NCBI GenBank assembly: GCA_015501055.1 | Contig: JADNYV010000532.1 | Coordinates: forward strand, 1-23,362 | Length of the DNA stretch: 23,362 nt | Source: Mucidula mucida | Lineage: Eukaryota; Basidiomycota; Agaricomycetes; Agaricales; Physalacriaceae | Reading direction: 5' to 3' | In this document: positions 9,830 through 19,864 of the stretch, piece after piece | How positions within the stretch are numbered: the stretch's first letter is position 1 | Layout of the letters: every line of letters begins with the position of its first letter | Notes under the pieces: generated by a model | Seen by the model: only the letters and a program-made list of their open reading frames with translations | What the model was told of the DNA's origin: nothing | Database searches by the model: none | Position numbers and translations under genes: made by a program

Positions 9830-10145
9830 GTGGCCCAGTAAACCTCCCGGGGGTGTTAGTAACGGTATCGATACCGACCCGCCAGGAGCCTCAGGTTTTG
9901 AAACCGTTACTAACGGTTTCGATACCGGCACATGTTTCGGACACGTGATGTGGCGCCGCGCCGCGCCGCCTTCATCCCGCCACCTCCAGGATCTGAGTCC
10001 TGACCCCCGAGGGTTTCAATACTGTATCAATACCGTTATTTACCGCAGGAAACCCGAGGTGTATCAAAACCTAGGGTTTACTTCACCACCCTACAGTAAA
10101 CCTCTCGGGGTGGTATCGATACCGGCCCATCAGTAGTTTCAATAC
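9830..10145. repeat. Copy A of a dispersed repeat rich in GGTATCGATACC-type palindromes
   Basis: Related to the segment at 12020-12245 in the same orientation. Shared words in the same order are TTTCGATACC, CACGTGATGTGGCGC (9942-9956), AGGGATTCAAT/AGGGTTTCAAT, and GTATCAAAACCT (10061-10072) followed by GGTTTACT. Internally it holds two perfect 12-bp palindromes GGTATCGATACC (9864-9875, 10112-10123), the variant GGTTTCGATACC (9915-9926), and a 10-bp inverted repeat GAAACCGTTA/TAACGGTTTC around 9900-9920. The phrase CAGTAAACCT followed by CCCGGGGGTG or CTCGGGGTGG occurs near both ends as a direct repeat. The boundaries are approximate. Confidence 0.65.
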
Positions 10146-10149
10146 TACC

Positions 10150-10790
10150 GGCCTAGCCTGGCGAGGGCGGCTCTAGTAGGTGCGGTACTGTCTCGTGAAC
10201 TCGACACGCACTATAGAGCCTGGTTTCATCGGACAGGGCAATATCGCCATCCCCCGTTCATCATTTTTTTCAAGCTCCGCCTGGGTGCCGGTTGCTAAGC
10301 CATACTTCAAATTCCACTGTAATCATCCATACACGCCGTAATACGCGTGAATTGCGCGTAAATATTAGGATGCATGGACCCGGTTTCTCTGAAAGAGCTT
10401 TAGGCCAACAGGCTGCGAACCAGATCTCCTGTCCTGCCATCCATCCTTCCGTCCGGTGCTACTCTCGAGTCTCCTCCCCATGTTAATGCCCCTGGAACAA
10501 AATGACACTGCTAAGAAGTACCCAAAGATACTCCCTTGTACCAGACTATAGATGGTTTTGGCATTGCCGCCATGGCTAACGATAGCGAACATCGACGGTA
10601 GTCTCGTAAACCGACTCAACGAGAGAAGGATGGGATACACTCACGATCGTCTCTTAGTAGAGTCTGGAACCTATGTAGGGGGTACCTCATAGGCTCACTT
10701 CGGACTTCAAAAATTGCAGATGCCGAACCCTAACCACAGAGTGTGCCGTCGGACCGGAACCAGATGGATACAAGCTCGCAGCTTTTGCAC
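10150..10790. other. Non-coding stretch inside the repeat island
   Basis: I find no gene signature in either strand. The open frames are short and anonymous. It lies between repeat copy A and the large inverted-repeat element. Confidence 0.5.
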
Positions 10791-10792
10791 TA

Positions 10793-11528
10793 CTATCCGT
10801 ATGGTCCGGATAATCACCTAGAAGCGGTTAAAGTGAGGATAAGTCCCAGAATACAGCATTTCCTGTCCTCAATGATTTAAGAATTCGATTTAGATACCAT
10901 TTCTCCATTCTGAGTGAAGCAGTGAGAAAATAGATGGATGGGAGGTATATGAAAACCGCGATGCGAGCATCAAATTCACTGATCAGATCAGTGTTCGGAG
11001 TATTTCAGGCGCTGGAGGTTCACAAAATCTTTGGAAAAGCTATGGTACATAGATTCATGCTAAATACATTGAATGGACACTATTATTTAACAGAGAAAAC
11101 ACAGACGAAGCTAACAATGCCTCCCGACTCTCAGAGCGTGACTATTCACCAAGTGAAGCGTCACGCTGTCACATTACGCTTCGGCGACTCATTTCGAGGT
11201 ATAGCTTCGTCAATCCTCTAAATTGTTGGACGTCAGGCTAGACTACTACATACATGGTATATTCATGTACTCCAGCCTTCCCAGAGTTTTTGGGAACCTC
11301 CAGCGCCTGAAATACCCCGAACACTGATCTGATCAGTGAATTTTGATGCTCGCATCGCGGTTTTCATATACCTCCCATCCATCTATTTTTCCACTGCTTC
11401 ACTCAGAGATAGAGAAAAGGTATCTAATTGGAATTCTTAAATCATTGAGGCCAGGAAATGCTGTATTCTGGGACTTATCCTCACTTTAACCGCTTCTAGG
11501 TGATTATCCGGACCACCGGTACGGATAG
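10793..11528. mobile_element. 736-bp foldback element with ~250-bp inverted arms
   Basis: The left arm (10793 to about 11040) and right arm (about 11280-11528) are long inverted copies. Examples are GGTCCGGATAATCACCTAG, AAAGTGAGGATAAGTCCCAG, TGGATGGGAGGTATATGAAA, CTGATCAGATCAGTGTTCGG and TTTCAGGCGCTGGAGGTT, each found complemented on the other side. The arms differ by small indels; for example the right arm has an extra CCGG near its end. The outer ends read CTATCCGTA...TACGGATAG and are flanked by TA on both sides (10791-10792, 11529-11530), a likely target duplication. The central ~240 bp has no transposase. By structure it is a MITE or foldback element, and a transcript through it would form a very long RNA hairpin. 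Confidence 0.85.
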
Positions 11529-11530
11529 TA

Positions 11531-12018
11531 CTGATGCATCATGTACCTCGAATTTACTGCCTTTAGTCAAAATTGCATATCTAAGGTCTGTCTACGGTTC
11601 ATCATTCCTTGAATTTTCACTATAGATCACCTGCAACTCGATAATAATCCTCCGAATGGCCGGATGCGCTGCAACAACTGCCCGCACTGCACTGTTGAGG
11701 CGCTGTGCCACATCAATCTCTCCATTATACGTAGATTACACTGGTGAAAGTGGGATGAGTGCTCAGTGAACACTCGACGATTTAGCGTGATTGGTAACCA
11801 GCGGTAACCCTAACCTTAGTGCATTTTGAAACTCCGAAGTGAGCCTCACAGGTACCCCCACATAGGCTCCAGACTACATCGACGGATGTTGGTGCACTGA
11901 AGTGGACCCGTCGAACCGAGCACGTGCAGACGGCTTACGGCGGCAAACACGTCGGACCTCGAAAAGAACCCTGAACTGAGGATGCCCATAAGACCCCCGC
12001 CTATGAAACCAAGTCTAC
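11531..12018. other. Non-coding stretch inside the repeat island
   Basis: No gene recognised. A short minus-strand stretch near 11590-11730 reads coherently for about 46 codons (containing AQRLNSAVRAVVAAHPAIRR) but has no start, no splice context and no family I recognise. It could be a gene fragment. Confidence 0.4.
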
Positions 12019-12019
12019 C

Positions 12020-12245
12020 GGCCCGTTTCGATACCAACACGTGCTAATCACGTGATGTGGCGCAGCAGTGTGCGCCAGCGCCAGGGGCGCCACCATGTGG
12101 ATCCGGTGTGCCGATGTGATACTGTACCTATTGGTTAACACCTTAGGGATTCAATGACATATCAATGCTGTTAATAACAGTAGTAAACCTGGCAAGATGT
12201 ATCAAAACCTGGGTCCTGGGGTTTACTGTGACACCCTATCTGGCG
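12020..12245. repeat. Copy B of the dispersed repeat, diverged
   Basis: Same orientation and word order as 9830-10145: TTTCGATACC (12027-12036), CACGTGATGTGGCGC (12049-12063), AGGGATTCAAT, GTATCAAAACCT (12199-12210) and GGTTTACT. It is more decayed than copy A and lacks the perfect GGTATCGATACC palindromes. The two copies bracket the foldback element. Confidence 0.6.
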
Positions 12246-12389
12246 GCGTGGTCTAGTGAACCACAGTGCTGGTAACAGTATCCTTTCAGGCCATAGCTAA
12301 GTAGTAAAGGTTTGTATTTATCTGAAATCTACCCGCGCAACTCTCGCGAAGTGTATGCCGCCCAGCGACCTCAATCACACAACTCCTCT

Positions 12390-12423
12390 CACCTCAGCTG
12401 CGGGTTCACCTCAGCTGCGGGTA
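12390..12423. repeat. Two-copy 17-bp tandem repeat
   Basis: CACCTCAGCTGCGGGTT (12390-12406) is followed directly by CACCTCAGCTGCGGGTA (12407-12423). It lies about 120 bp beyond the stop codon of the transporter gene. Confidence 0.8.
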
Positions 12424-12540
12424 CATCTCAAAGCAATGGTCATAGAGTGCGTTCATACAGTATATTGTAGTCATAAATGTGATCGCGCTAGAATTACAAT
12501 GGTGCGTTAGGTCGTACAAATTCCAACACTATTCGTGGCA

Positions 12541-14260
12541 TCAAACATTTTCCTCCCTCTTTTCTTCACTCTTCTCAATCATACTGACCGAATCTCTGCC
12601 GCTTTTCTCTCCCACCTGCGCCGGGGCAACCACCTCATCGATGATGGCGTCGTCTCGCGCAGCGCCTTCCTCGAAAGCGGGTTTATGCTGCTCAAAGTGG
12701 CTCCCGTGGTTCTCTGGGCCTAATATGGTTACAATGATCACGTACGCCGTCACAACACCAATGAGGATACCCTGGACTTTGGCGTAGTCTGGGATGTTCT
12801 CGACCACACCATTCTTGTGTGTGATAGTAGTGCGTTGATGCTCGCCACCCACTGCCTCGATCTGAGCCGAAGCACTAGAAACCATGTTTCCGAGCTGGTA
12901 CGCGACACCGGGGAACGTGGCACGGAAGGCGGGAGGCGACATCTCAGCTAGTTGGATGGGGATGACACCCCATGCACCCTGCACACCAAATTGAATGCAG
13001 AAAGCACCGGCTGATAAGGCACTAAAGCTACTAGGAAGGATCCACAGCGGGATGAAGCAGCCGATGAGGAGGAGGAAGATACTGTTTGAATGGTGAGGAT
13101 ATGACGATAGCATGAACGACGACTTGACGTACATGATGGTCAAACGGCGTCCCAAATACTGCGAGAAGTACCCGGCGAATGCACCGCCAGCAATAGCTCC
13201 CTGGAGAAATGTTCAGCATTCCAATCAGAAAGCGGCTAAGTAAATGAACGTACACAGTTTCCGATGATAGTGGCCACAGTCGCATCGTCGTCACTGAAGT
13301 CCTTGGATTTCTTGAGGTAAGTCGGGTACAGGTCCTGGGATCCGTGAGACAGGAAGTTGAAACCTAGAATAACGATAAGGGACAACGTCAATTGCGGACG
13401 ATACCTCACACACCTGTCATCAAGAGCACGGCATAAATGCATAAGAGCCAGTGCTTCTTCAACATGGCGCCGGTTTCTTTCAGGAAGATTTGGGTCTTCT
13501 CTGTCGTTGTCCTGTGAAGCCCTTGAGCCTTTTCGACCGCTTTCGCCCGTATGAACAGCTCTGATTCGGGAAGGACGGCACGAACGCAGGCAGCGAACAT
13601 ACTGATGCCCGAAGCAGTCCAGAATAGACTCCTCCATGTCGTGGAGGTCTCAGGAACGAGACGCAGATTGATACAGGCGGCGAAGAGATAGCCGACAGCG
13701 TATCCCTGTTGAAGAACCCCACTAGCCAGACCGCGGACTTCGACTGGTAAGTTTTCCAGTGCGGTACTCGCTGCCATACCCCAAATCCCACCCATGCCAA
13801 TACCGAACAGCGCGCGAACGGCAAGGAATTGAGAGAATGTTTTCACGAACCCAGCACCGAGCTGAAGTATAGATACGATCACCATGTTGAGAACCAGAGG
13901 CCATTTCCGGCCGTATCGATCAGAGGCAATCCCGAAAACAACTGCGCCAATCGATCGAAGGAGAAGGGTGAGGGTTATCGCCTCAGTAATGTCGGACGTC
14001 TCTTTGCCGAATTCGTCGGCCAATTGAGTGACCGTGAGGGACACGGAGAAGAAGTCAATCGCATCGCACGTCCATGCGAGCCACCTGCGCGAAGAGATGT
14101 GAGTTCATGACGACGCCAAGTGCCAAGTGTTGTCTCCTTACCCAGACCAGAAGTGTGCCCACTGAATCCAAGTAAGAGTCGCCAGAACAGTGAAGAGGGG
14201 CCGCTGCTGAACGCCTTTTTCGCGGCGCGGGACGAGATTGCGCAGAAAGTAGGGCGCCAT
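12541..14260 (-). CDS. Monocarboxylate/proton symporter of the MFS, Jen1-like
   Basis: Plasma-membrane major-facilitator protein predicted to import carboxylates such as lactate or pyruvate with protons. Five exons join to about 502 residues: 14142-14260, 13414-14084, 13254-13363, 13133-13200 and 12541-13081. It opens MAPYFLRNLVPRREKG, then WLAWTCDAIDFFSVSLTVTQ (helix 1), the MFS loop SDRYGRKWPL, GIGMGGIWGMAASTALENLP, and the Jen-family signature NFLSHGSQDLYPT, which fits N-x-x-S-H-x-x-S-Q-D-x-x-x-T. Further helices include GCFIPLWILPSSFSALSAGA and QFGVQGAWGVIPIQLAEMSP. The C-terminal tail is acidic and Lys-rich, a usual site for regulation by ubiquitin, though that is family knowledge rather than seen here. 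The ATG at 14260 has a good context and precedes the conserved region by a length suited to the family. Intact. Confidence 0.93.
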
Positions 14261-14326
14261 TGCTTTCTGTGTGGTGGGAGGGGGCGAGGAGGCAGCTCAG
14301 GTCGAATATCGCCAAGAACGGGAAAC

Positions 14327-14334
14327 ATTTTATA
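14327..14334 (-). promoter_or_regulatory. TATA box of the Jen1-like gene
   Basis: Minus-strand TATAAAAT lies about 67-74 bases upstream of the start codon at 14260, a close match to the consensus. Confidence 0.45.
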
Positions 14335-15321
14335 CGCCCCAACTTGTTGGGTCCGATCATCAGGTGGGGACGTGGGGTGTCCCCGCGCGTGCCGATGTTA
14401 TATTTAGCTCAGTAGGATAATCAAAACGGCGGCGTTCCAGTTTATCGAATCGGGCCATCAACAGAAAGACACTTGACGTGCTGTGAAACATAAGGAGAAT
14501 GTTAATGGTCTTGACGTCGTCAAAATACTCGGGCGTTTTGGGGCATCGCCTCGCATTAAAGCCTCTGTACTACATTATCATAATCTAAAGATCATATGTC
14601 AGAGTAAGCAACACAGGAGACAGAATCCAGATGGGATACGCCCACCTTGCTCCCCGGACCGCCAGGGTAGACTTCCCGCGTTTCCTGCCCTAACATGGTT
14701 CGTCTTTTCGACCATCAGACGTGGTGATACACGCAAAACGGAGACCCGTTTTCCCGGAGGTGCACCAATCGTGCGAGGTATCCTTCAAATCTGGGGCATT
14801 CCAGTGTCCCTGCGGTCGATCGGCGTATGTAGATTATCCTGCCAGACCAGGATGTCGGAAGACGAGGTCATAAAGGGGGAGGTGTTTCTCAACCGAAAGC
14901 CCACGACCTGTGTACAAAACCTGTAGTGTACAAAACGAGCCTCGTCACTCCTGGGGCATTAAAGCAACCCCATGCGGATGAGTACGGCGGAAGGAGCGGA
15001 CTTGACAACGTTGGTAAGCGATTGGTATTTGTTGACCACTAGATAACAGATCAATCACATCTGGGGAAACACCGAGGCCAGTGGAGTAAGGCGGAGTAAG
15101 GTTGAGGATGGAGAGATTAAACAGGACGGACGGCAGACTTGCGAACGACGGCCCAGGCTTGAAGCGGGTACCTGCCGACAAGGCGAATATCTGAGCCGCC
15201 TACCACCAATCAAACAACTGAGAAAGCAAATGAGCAGAATACAATGCCATGTCCATTGATACAGAGAATAAATACGACTTGCGCTACAAAATGAAAGCAG
15301 TTAGCGAACGATTGTACAGAG
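14335..15321. other. Region without a recognised gene
   Basis: Nearly 1 kb between the transporter promoter and the stop codon of the T5orf172 gene. A plus-strand frame of 147 codons (14483-14926) and a minus-strand frame of 78 codons (14945-15181) are open but match no family I know and show no supporting splice pattern. A degenerate tRNA-like D-arm word occurs near 14405 but no tRNA can be folded. Confidence 0.45.
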
Positions 15322-16782
15322 TCAAACATGCATGCGAACGAATTCTCCCCAGTCTTCGATGACCTTCTTCACCATCCCATCCCATTCGCGCCCCTTGTAA
15401 GGTCCGGATTGAACACGTCTAAACTCAAAGATTTCTTTGTGAAGGGCGCCACCTGTCTTCTATCAGAAAGGGAAGGAAAGCAAGAAAGCGAACTAACAAT
15501 CCTTACAAGGTCGGCCGTTGCCGCCATTACCCAAGCCGCCACCGCCACCCTTTTTCTTCGGAGACGTTGGCAAAGTCGTGAGATCGACCTTGGGATTATA
15601 CCGCGCTTTACCTTTCCCTTTCGAAAATGTTTTCCATCCAGGCTCTAGGTATGCGCCGTTGACCGCCAAATCCGCCAACTCAAGATGGACAAGCCTCTCC
15701 AAGCGATGGCACCATACATCATCATTCCCGCCGTCCGGTAGAATCACACGGCCTTTCATTAAGCTTTCGTCTTCGCCAACGGAACCAGGATACCATCCTC
15801 GCAAGACTTGTTCTTTAGATCCGCACTGCTTCCCCCATTCATTCAATCGCTTCACTACATTCACGGCTCTGCCCACTTTGAGCTGGATAGTCTTGGAGGC
15901 GCTCGATTCTCGGATCTCAAACGTGTAGATGTAGCCCTCGACGTCCGATTGGGATCTTGCCTTTTCCATCTCGACGCGTAGCGCGACTTGAGTATCTGGA
16001 TGGAGATATGAAGGAATATAGTCCGCAAATTCCACCCATTCCGGACCGCCTTTTCCATTCCTGCGAGCATAGAAGCCCGTGGGAACCAGGAGATCCTTCG
16101 TATGTTGAAAGCAGAACCGCTCTACCCCGGGATAGGCAGGTCCACCATTCTTGACTTGACGCGTACAACGCTTCCCAGCTTTGGTGACGCCGGAACACTG
16201 GGTTTCTGGTGGAGCAGAAGGATCTGGAGGAGTAGAAGACGCGCGCTTCCGCTGTGGTTTAGGTGGTGTAAAAGGTGGTCTCCCAGTAGTGGTCGGAGCA
16301 ACGGAGTTAGGAGAGGGATAATTGAAATCGGGTGTGTGTGAGGGAGCTGGCATTCGATGGGGTGGTACCTCTGGGGCAGAATGGGGCCGATGTGGGGTAT
16401 GAGGGACACCCAGTCCGGACGCAGGCGTATCGGCAGGTCGAAGAGCATGCTGCATTGTCAGGGACGGTCCAGTATATGGTAAAGGCATCGGTGGGGGTCT
16501 AGGAAGAGGCTGAAAGCCTCCGACAAAGCCGGGATGTGGGCTCTGCATTGGACGGGGATTATAATCATAACTATGTCGTTGTGGTTCGTGGCTAGTGCCC
16601 TGGGCTTTAAAGGAATCGCCGTAACTTGGTCGGGAATCATAACTCGGGCGATGGTTAGGTTGTAGAGACAGATTATTGAAGGCATTAAGAGGCAGTTCAG
16701 GCTCAGCAGATGGTTTTGGCGGCGGCTTCGGTTTCTCCTCGAGGTCAAGTAATTTCGCGAGGAATGCCTTGCCTTTGCCCAT
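15322..16782 (-). CDS. T5orf172/DUF1766 (GIY-YIG-like) domain protein with a Cys/His cluster
   Basis: Two exons (15498-16782 and 15322-15452) join through a 45-nt intron to about 471 residues. The N-terminal third is Pro/Ser-rich and looks disordered (PPPKPSAEPELP, PRPPPMPLPYTGP). Then come a Cys/His group (CSGVTKAGKRC ... CFQH), probably metal-binding, and the T5orf172 domain: GYIYTFEIRE, LKVGRAVNVVKRLNEWGKQC, HRLERLVHLELADL. The C-terminal CKDC, split by the intron, leads into HKEIFEF and KGREWDGMVKKVIEDW. T5orf172 belongs to the GIY-YIG nuclease-like superfamily and includes fission yeast meiotically up-regulated Mug113, but nuclease activity is not established for these proteins. A possible 5'-UTR intron ends four bases before the ATG at 16782. 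Intact. Confidence 0.9.
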
Positions 16783-17542
16783 GTTTCTAGACCACTACAA
16801 AGTGAGCAAGGTTCTTTTGTCAAAGGCAGCAATTGACGTACAATATACACGTTTCCGCTGGCCCTGAGCGCTGAACTCGCGACCGTCAAACCGTCGTGGC
16901 CACCGCGCTGTCGTTGAAAGAAAGTGAAAAGCTGTGCACCTCAGTGACCATATTTGGATCCATTAGTCGCCTCCGGCATTCTCCGACCATCTCCTCCTTT
17001 CAACTTGCGTGCAACTACATCTCTTCAAATCAGTTCGATTCGATTCTACTCCGCTGTTGGGATACAAGGATCTATGTGGACTTGGTCTTATCGATTTAAA
17101 CAATGACTGACTGGACGTTTCTGAGTCGGTGCTACGTTCGGGATCTTCTAGATAATCTCTGGCTTCTTAGAGTGCAGCTAAAAAGACCCAACAAAGTATC
17201 TTACCTCACTCTCGTCACTGGTATTATATACACTTGGACTGCGCTCTCAATCAGTCACTCAGTACACAGCGTTCCATGTCTCCTCGCTGCTCCTTGTCAT
17301 TTATTTCGTCGTCTGTTCTTCGTCCGTTACCGGGTTTATGGACGCTTTTTAGCTGTTACTTATGCTGGACATCAAAAGTTCTCGTCCTCTTCATTCTCAG
17401 GTCAAAGGTTCTGCGGTGTGCTTTTACTAGCATATTCACGTATACCTTCCCTATCATACATTCTCGAAAGTACTGTGCTCCGTTTCCGTCCTGCTACATA
17501 CTCTGCCAGTTGCAGCTCCAGTCTAACTGGGCAGCGCGCCGA
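16783..17542. other. Intergenic region without a recognised gene
   Basis: The upstream region of the T5orf172 gene plus about 600 bp in which two overlapping plus-strand frames (17103-17564 and 17234-17548) are open. Both are low in charged residues and have no family signature; I take them as chance. Confidence 0.45.
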
Positions 17543-18357
17543 AAATGAAAACGTGTCTGAGTGACCTCCGCTTTCGACTCTCCTCCGCTTTCGACATCCC
17601 AGAAGTGTCTGGTAAGTGGTGGAGGTCGCTATGTCCTCGTCTTAATGTAATGTCACGTTCTTCAGATCATAGGGGGGTATGTTCAGGGTTTTCGGAGGGT
17701 GCGCGAACTACAATGATACTTTGATGTACAGCAACAATTCGACAACTTCGCGGAGCGATCTAGCCTAGTCTTCCCATGTTTCTCGCTAGTGCTTCTACAA
17801 CTGACATGGAAGGTCAGGAGGAATGTCAGGAGCACAACTTCTTTTTCAAGATCCCTGCCTTGTCATCCAAGAACCTGCCATATCAATTCATGCCATTTCT
17901 CGCTGACGGCTCACCCAGTCGGGCGTGCTGTGTATATGTATGATTACTGCCAACTCTATTGATCTCGCTTTCCGTTAAAACTGGCTGTGTTGTTCCACGG
18001 TGAGCTACATGGTCGGGATATTGTTGACTGTCTGACCGTTGGGCTGCAAAAGTACTCGTCTCGCACATATCATATACTGCCTCAAACCAAAAGCGATGCG
18101 CGTCGCGTTGATTATTTTTCGTAGGAGCCCGGTGTTCCACATGCAATATGAACAACTGAAACACCAGATGTTGAGGAGATTCACCGAGATCCAGCTGGGG
18201 AAGTGGACTCTTATGGACATTGTGGGGCGTAGTACGTAGAACCCCAAGTCACGCATTTCTCACATGTCAGCTCCACAATGACATACCCGAAGAATGGCCG
18301 AACTCTCTTGACATCATCCTAGCGACATTGGTTGCGACAGTGAAGACGCAAAAATGA
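17543..18357 (+). other. Possible unrecognised or decaying spliced gene
   Basis: Several pieces look coding. ATG 17543 opens MKTCLSDLRFRLSSAFDIPE, followed by a strong GTAAGT donor. A frame near 17840-17930 reads FKIPALSSKNLPYQFMPFLA. A frame at 18039-18239 includes HMQYEQLKHQMLRRFTEIQL and GKWTLMDIVG. A last piece (18271-18357) reads LHNDIPEEWPNSLDIILATL and ends in TGA, directly after a GT...CAG intron-like gap. I could not join all pieces in one frame: the final intron would need a phase the visible donors do not give. It may be a real lineage-specific gene whose exons I mis-place, or a pseudogene. The family is not recognised. Confidence 0.3.
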
Positions 18358-18539
18358 ATCAGTCGATCTCTCCTACCGACGCTACTCAGTCTGCATTATC
18401 CGACGAGTCTATATTCGGCATCCCCCTGCTGCAGACGGTTCTTGGTTTTCCGAGGGCACCGCCATCGCCGCGAGCTCATCCGTAGGTGTCCCCGTCGTGC
18501 CTCGCCGACGAGCTGTTTATCATCATCGCACAGTCCGTC

Positions 18540-19628
18540 ATGTCTGACCCCCAAGTAGAGGACGACCGCAGTGGCGCCAAAGGCGGCAACGAAGATCTGC
18601 GCGGACTGCCCACCCCTCCGGTTCGTGGCGCACATTATTGTCGCTGCTGCTCATTTTGATGCCTCAAGCCCTCCGCCAACGATCCAGACGCCTCAGTCAT
18701 GTCCATGTCGACGACCTTTCACCGTGGCATGGTTCATGACGGTCGGTCGCCTGATCTGATACTCGTGTCTTTAGATGCAGTATATTTCCATGTTCACATC
18801 AATGTCCTCCACGACGCGTCTGGCAACGGCTTTGCCTCGTTACTCGAACAGTTGAGCTCGACGCGTGCGTCCTCCGAGGTCTCCCTGATAAATGTTCCCG
18901 AATCAGCAGAGACCCTCAACGTCGTCCTCCTTACGATTTATGACAAATCCAGTGCTGATTACCGACCTTCCTTTGAGGTGCTTGTCACCGCAGTGAACGA
19001 GTTTGAAAAGTATGCAATAGACCCTAGGCGATATGTTAAACCCTCTTTGCCGCTCTTTGAGCTCATACGGTTCCACATGCCCTTGCATCCATTGGAGGTT
19101 TACAGTGTCGCCGGACATTATGAACTGCATGAGCTCGCCGTCGCCGCCTCTTCGCATTTACTCGGGTACAAGCTCAATACAATCACCGACGAAACGGTTT
19201 CATTCATGGGCCCTCTCTATGTGCGCCGTTTGTACGAGTTACATATGAACCGCACAGAAGCCTTGAAAAAGGTGCTAGTTCTCCCTCCCGAGCCCCATCC
19301 CTCCATTTCTTCATGTAGCTTGATGGATCAGACTAAAGTTGCAAGGGCTTGGGCTTTGTCGTCTGCGTATCTCATTTGGGATGTTCGACCAGGTACGTTT
19401 CGAAGGCTCGTGTGATGATGTCCTATTAGCTCACGTCTATTCTAGACATGTCGGCTAGTTTCATCGAAAACACTCTAAGCCAACTGAAGCAGTCAATGGC
19501 ATGTAATAGCTGCAAGAAGCGGATTGACGAGAGGATCAAGAGGTGTGTCATTGATTGGTCGTCGGTAAAGGTACGTCACCATCAAGGTGCTTGATCCTTT
19601 CCTTATGCAAATGCAGTGGACCATATAA
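18540..19628 (+). CDS. BTB/POZ domain protein of the agaricomycete-expanded type
   Basis: Four exons: 18540-18620, 18669-19392, 19446-19570 and 19617-19628. The main exon opens the BTB fold with RSPDLILVSLDAVYFHVHIN (the usual pattern is ADVILRSSDGVDFRVHK), then SSEVSLINVPESAETLNVVL, where a pocket strand and the first helix pair are expected, and a helical region ending WALSSAYLIWDV. A CNSCKKRI motif near the C-terminus may be a partial metal site. The short last exon encodes WTI and a stop. BTB proteins of this type are very numerous in mushroom genomes and their partners are mostly unknown. The start at 18540 is inferred through a 48-nt intron; a shorter model would start at 18699. A 42-codon open frame beginning at ATG 18354 ends before it and could be an upstream ORF. 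Confidence 0.82.
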
Positions 19629-19864
19629 CTGGGGTCATTTTCCCGATAGCCCTCAGAAGTCTCGAAGTCGAATTTAGATTGTATTTGTACCGATGTTTAT
19701 CCTCGTTTTTGATACCGTTTTGTACTTATATCCAGTTTGTATCATTGCTTTCACAACACGCTCTCACAACTCTGGCGGTGGCGGAAGCAATACGTAAGGT
19801 GATCTGAATTCAATTTCAAATCTTCACCTTTTTCTTCCAATGACCAGGTCGTGTCTTACAAGCG

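Noticed and set aside
14395..14470. tRNA-like word TAGCTCAGTAGGATA
   Set aside because: It resembles a D-arm, but no anticodon stem, T-arm or matching acceptor stem can be placed around it.
14483..14926. Plus-strand open frame of 147 codons
   Set aside because: No recognisable domain, no splice context, composition like translated intergenic DNA.
15518..15928. Plus-strand open frame of 136 codons
   Set aside because: Antisense shadow of the T5orf172 coding exon; its Pro/Phe-rich start simply mirrors the Gly/Lys-rich region of the real gene.
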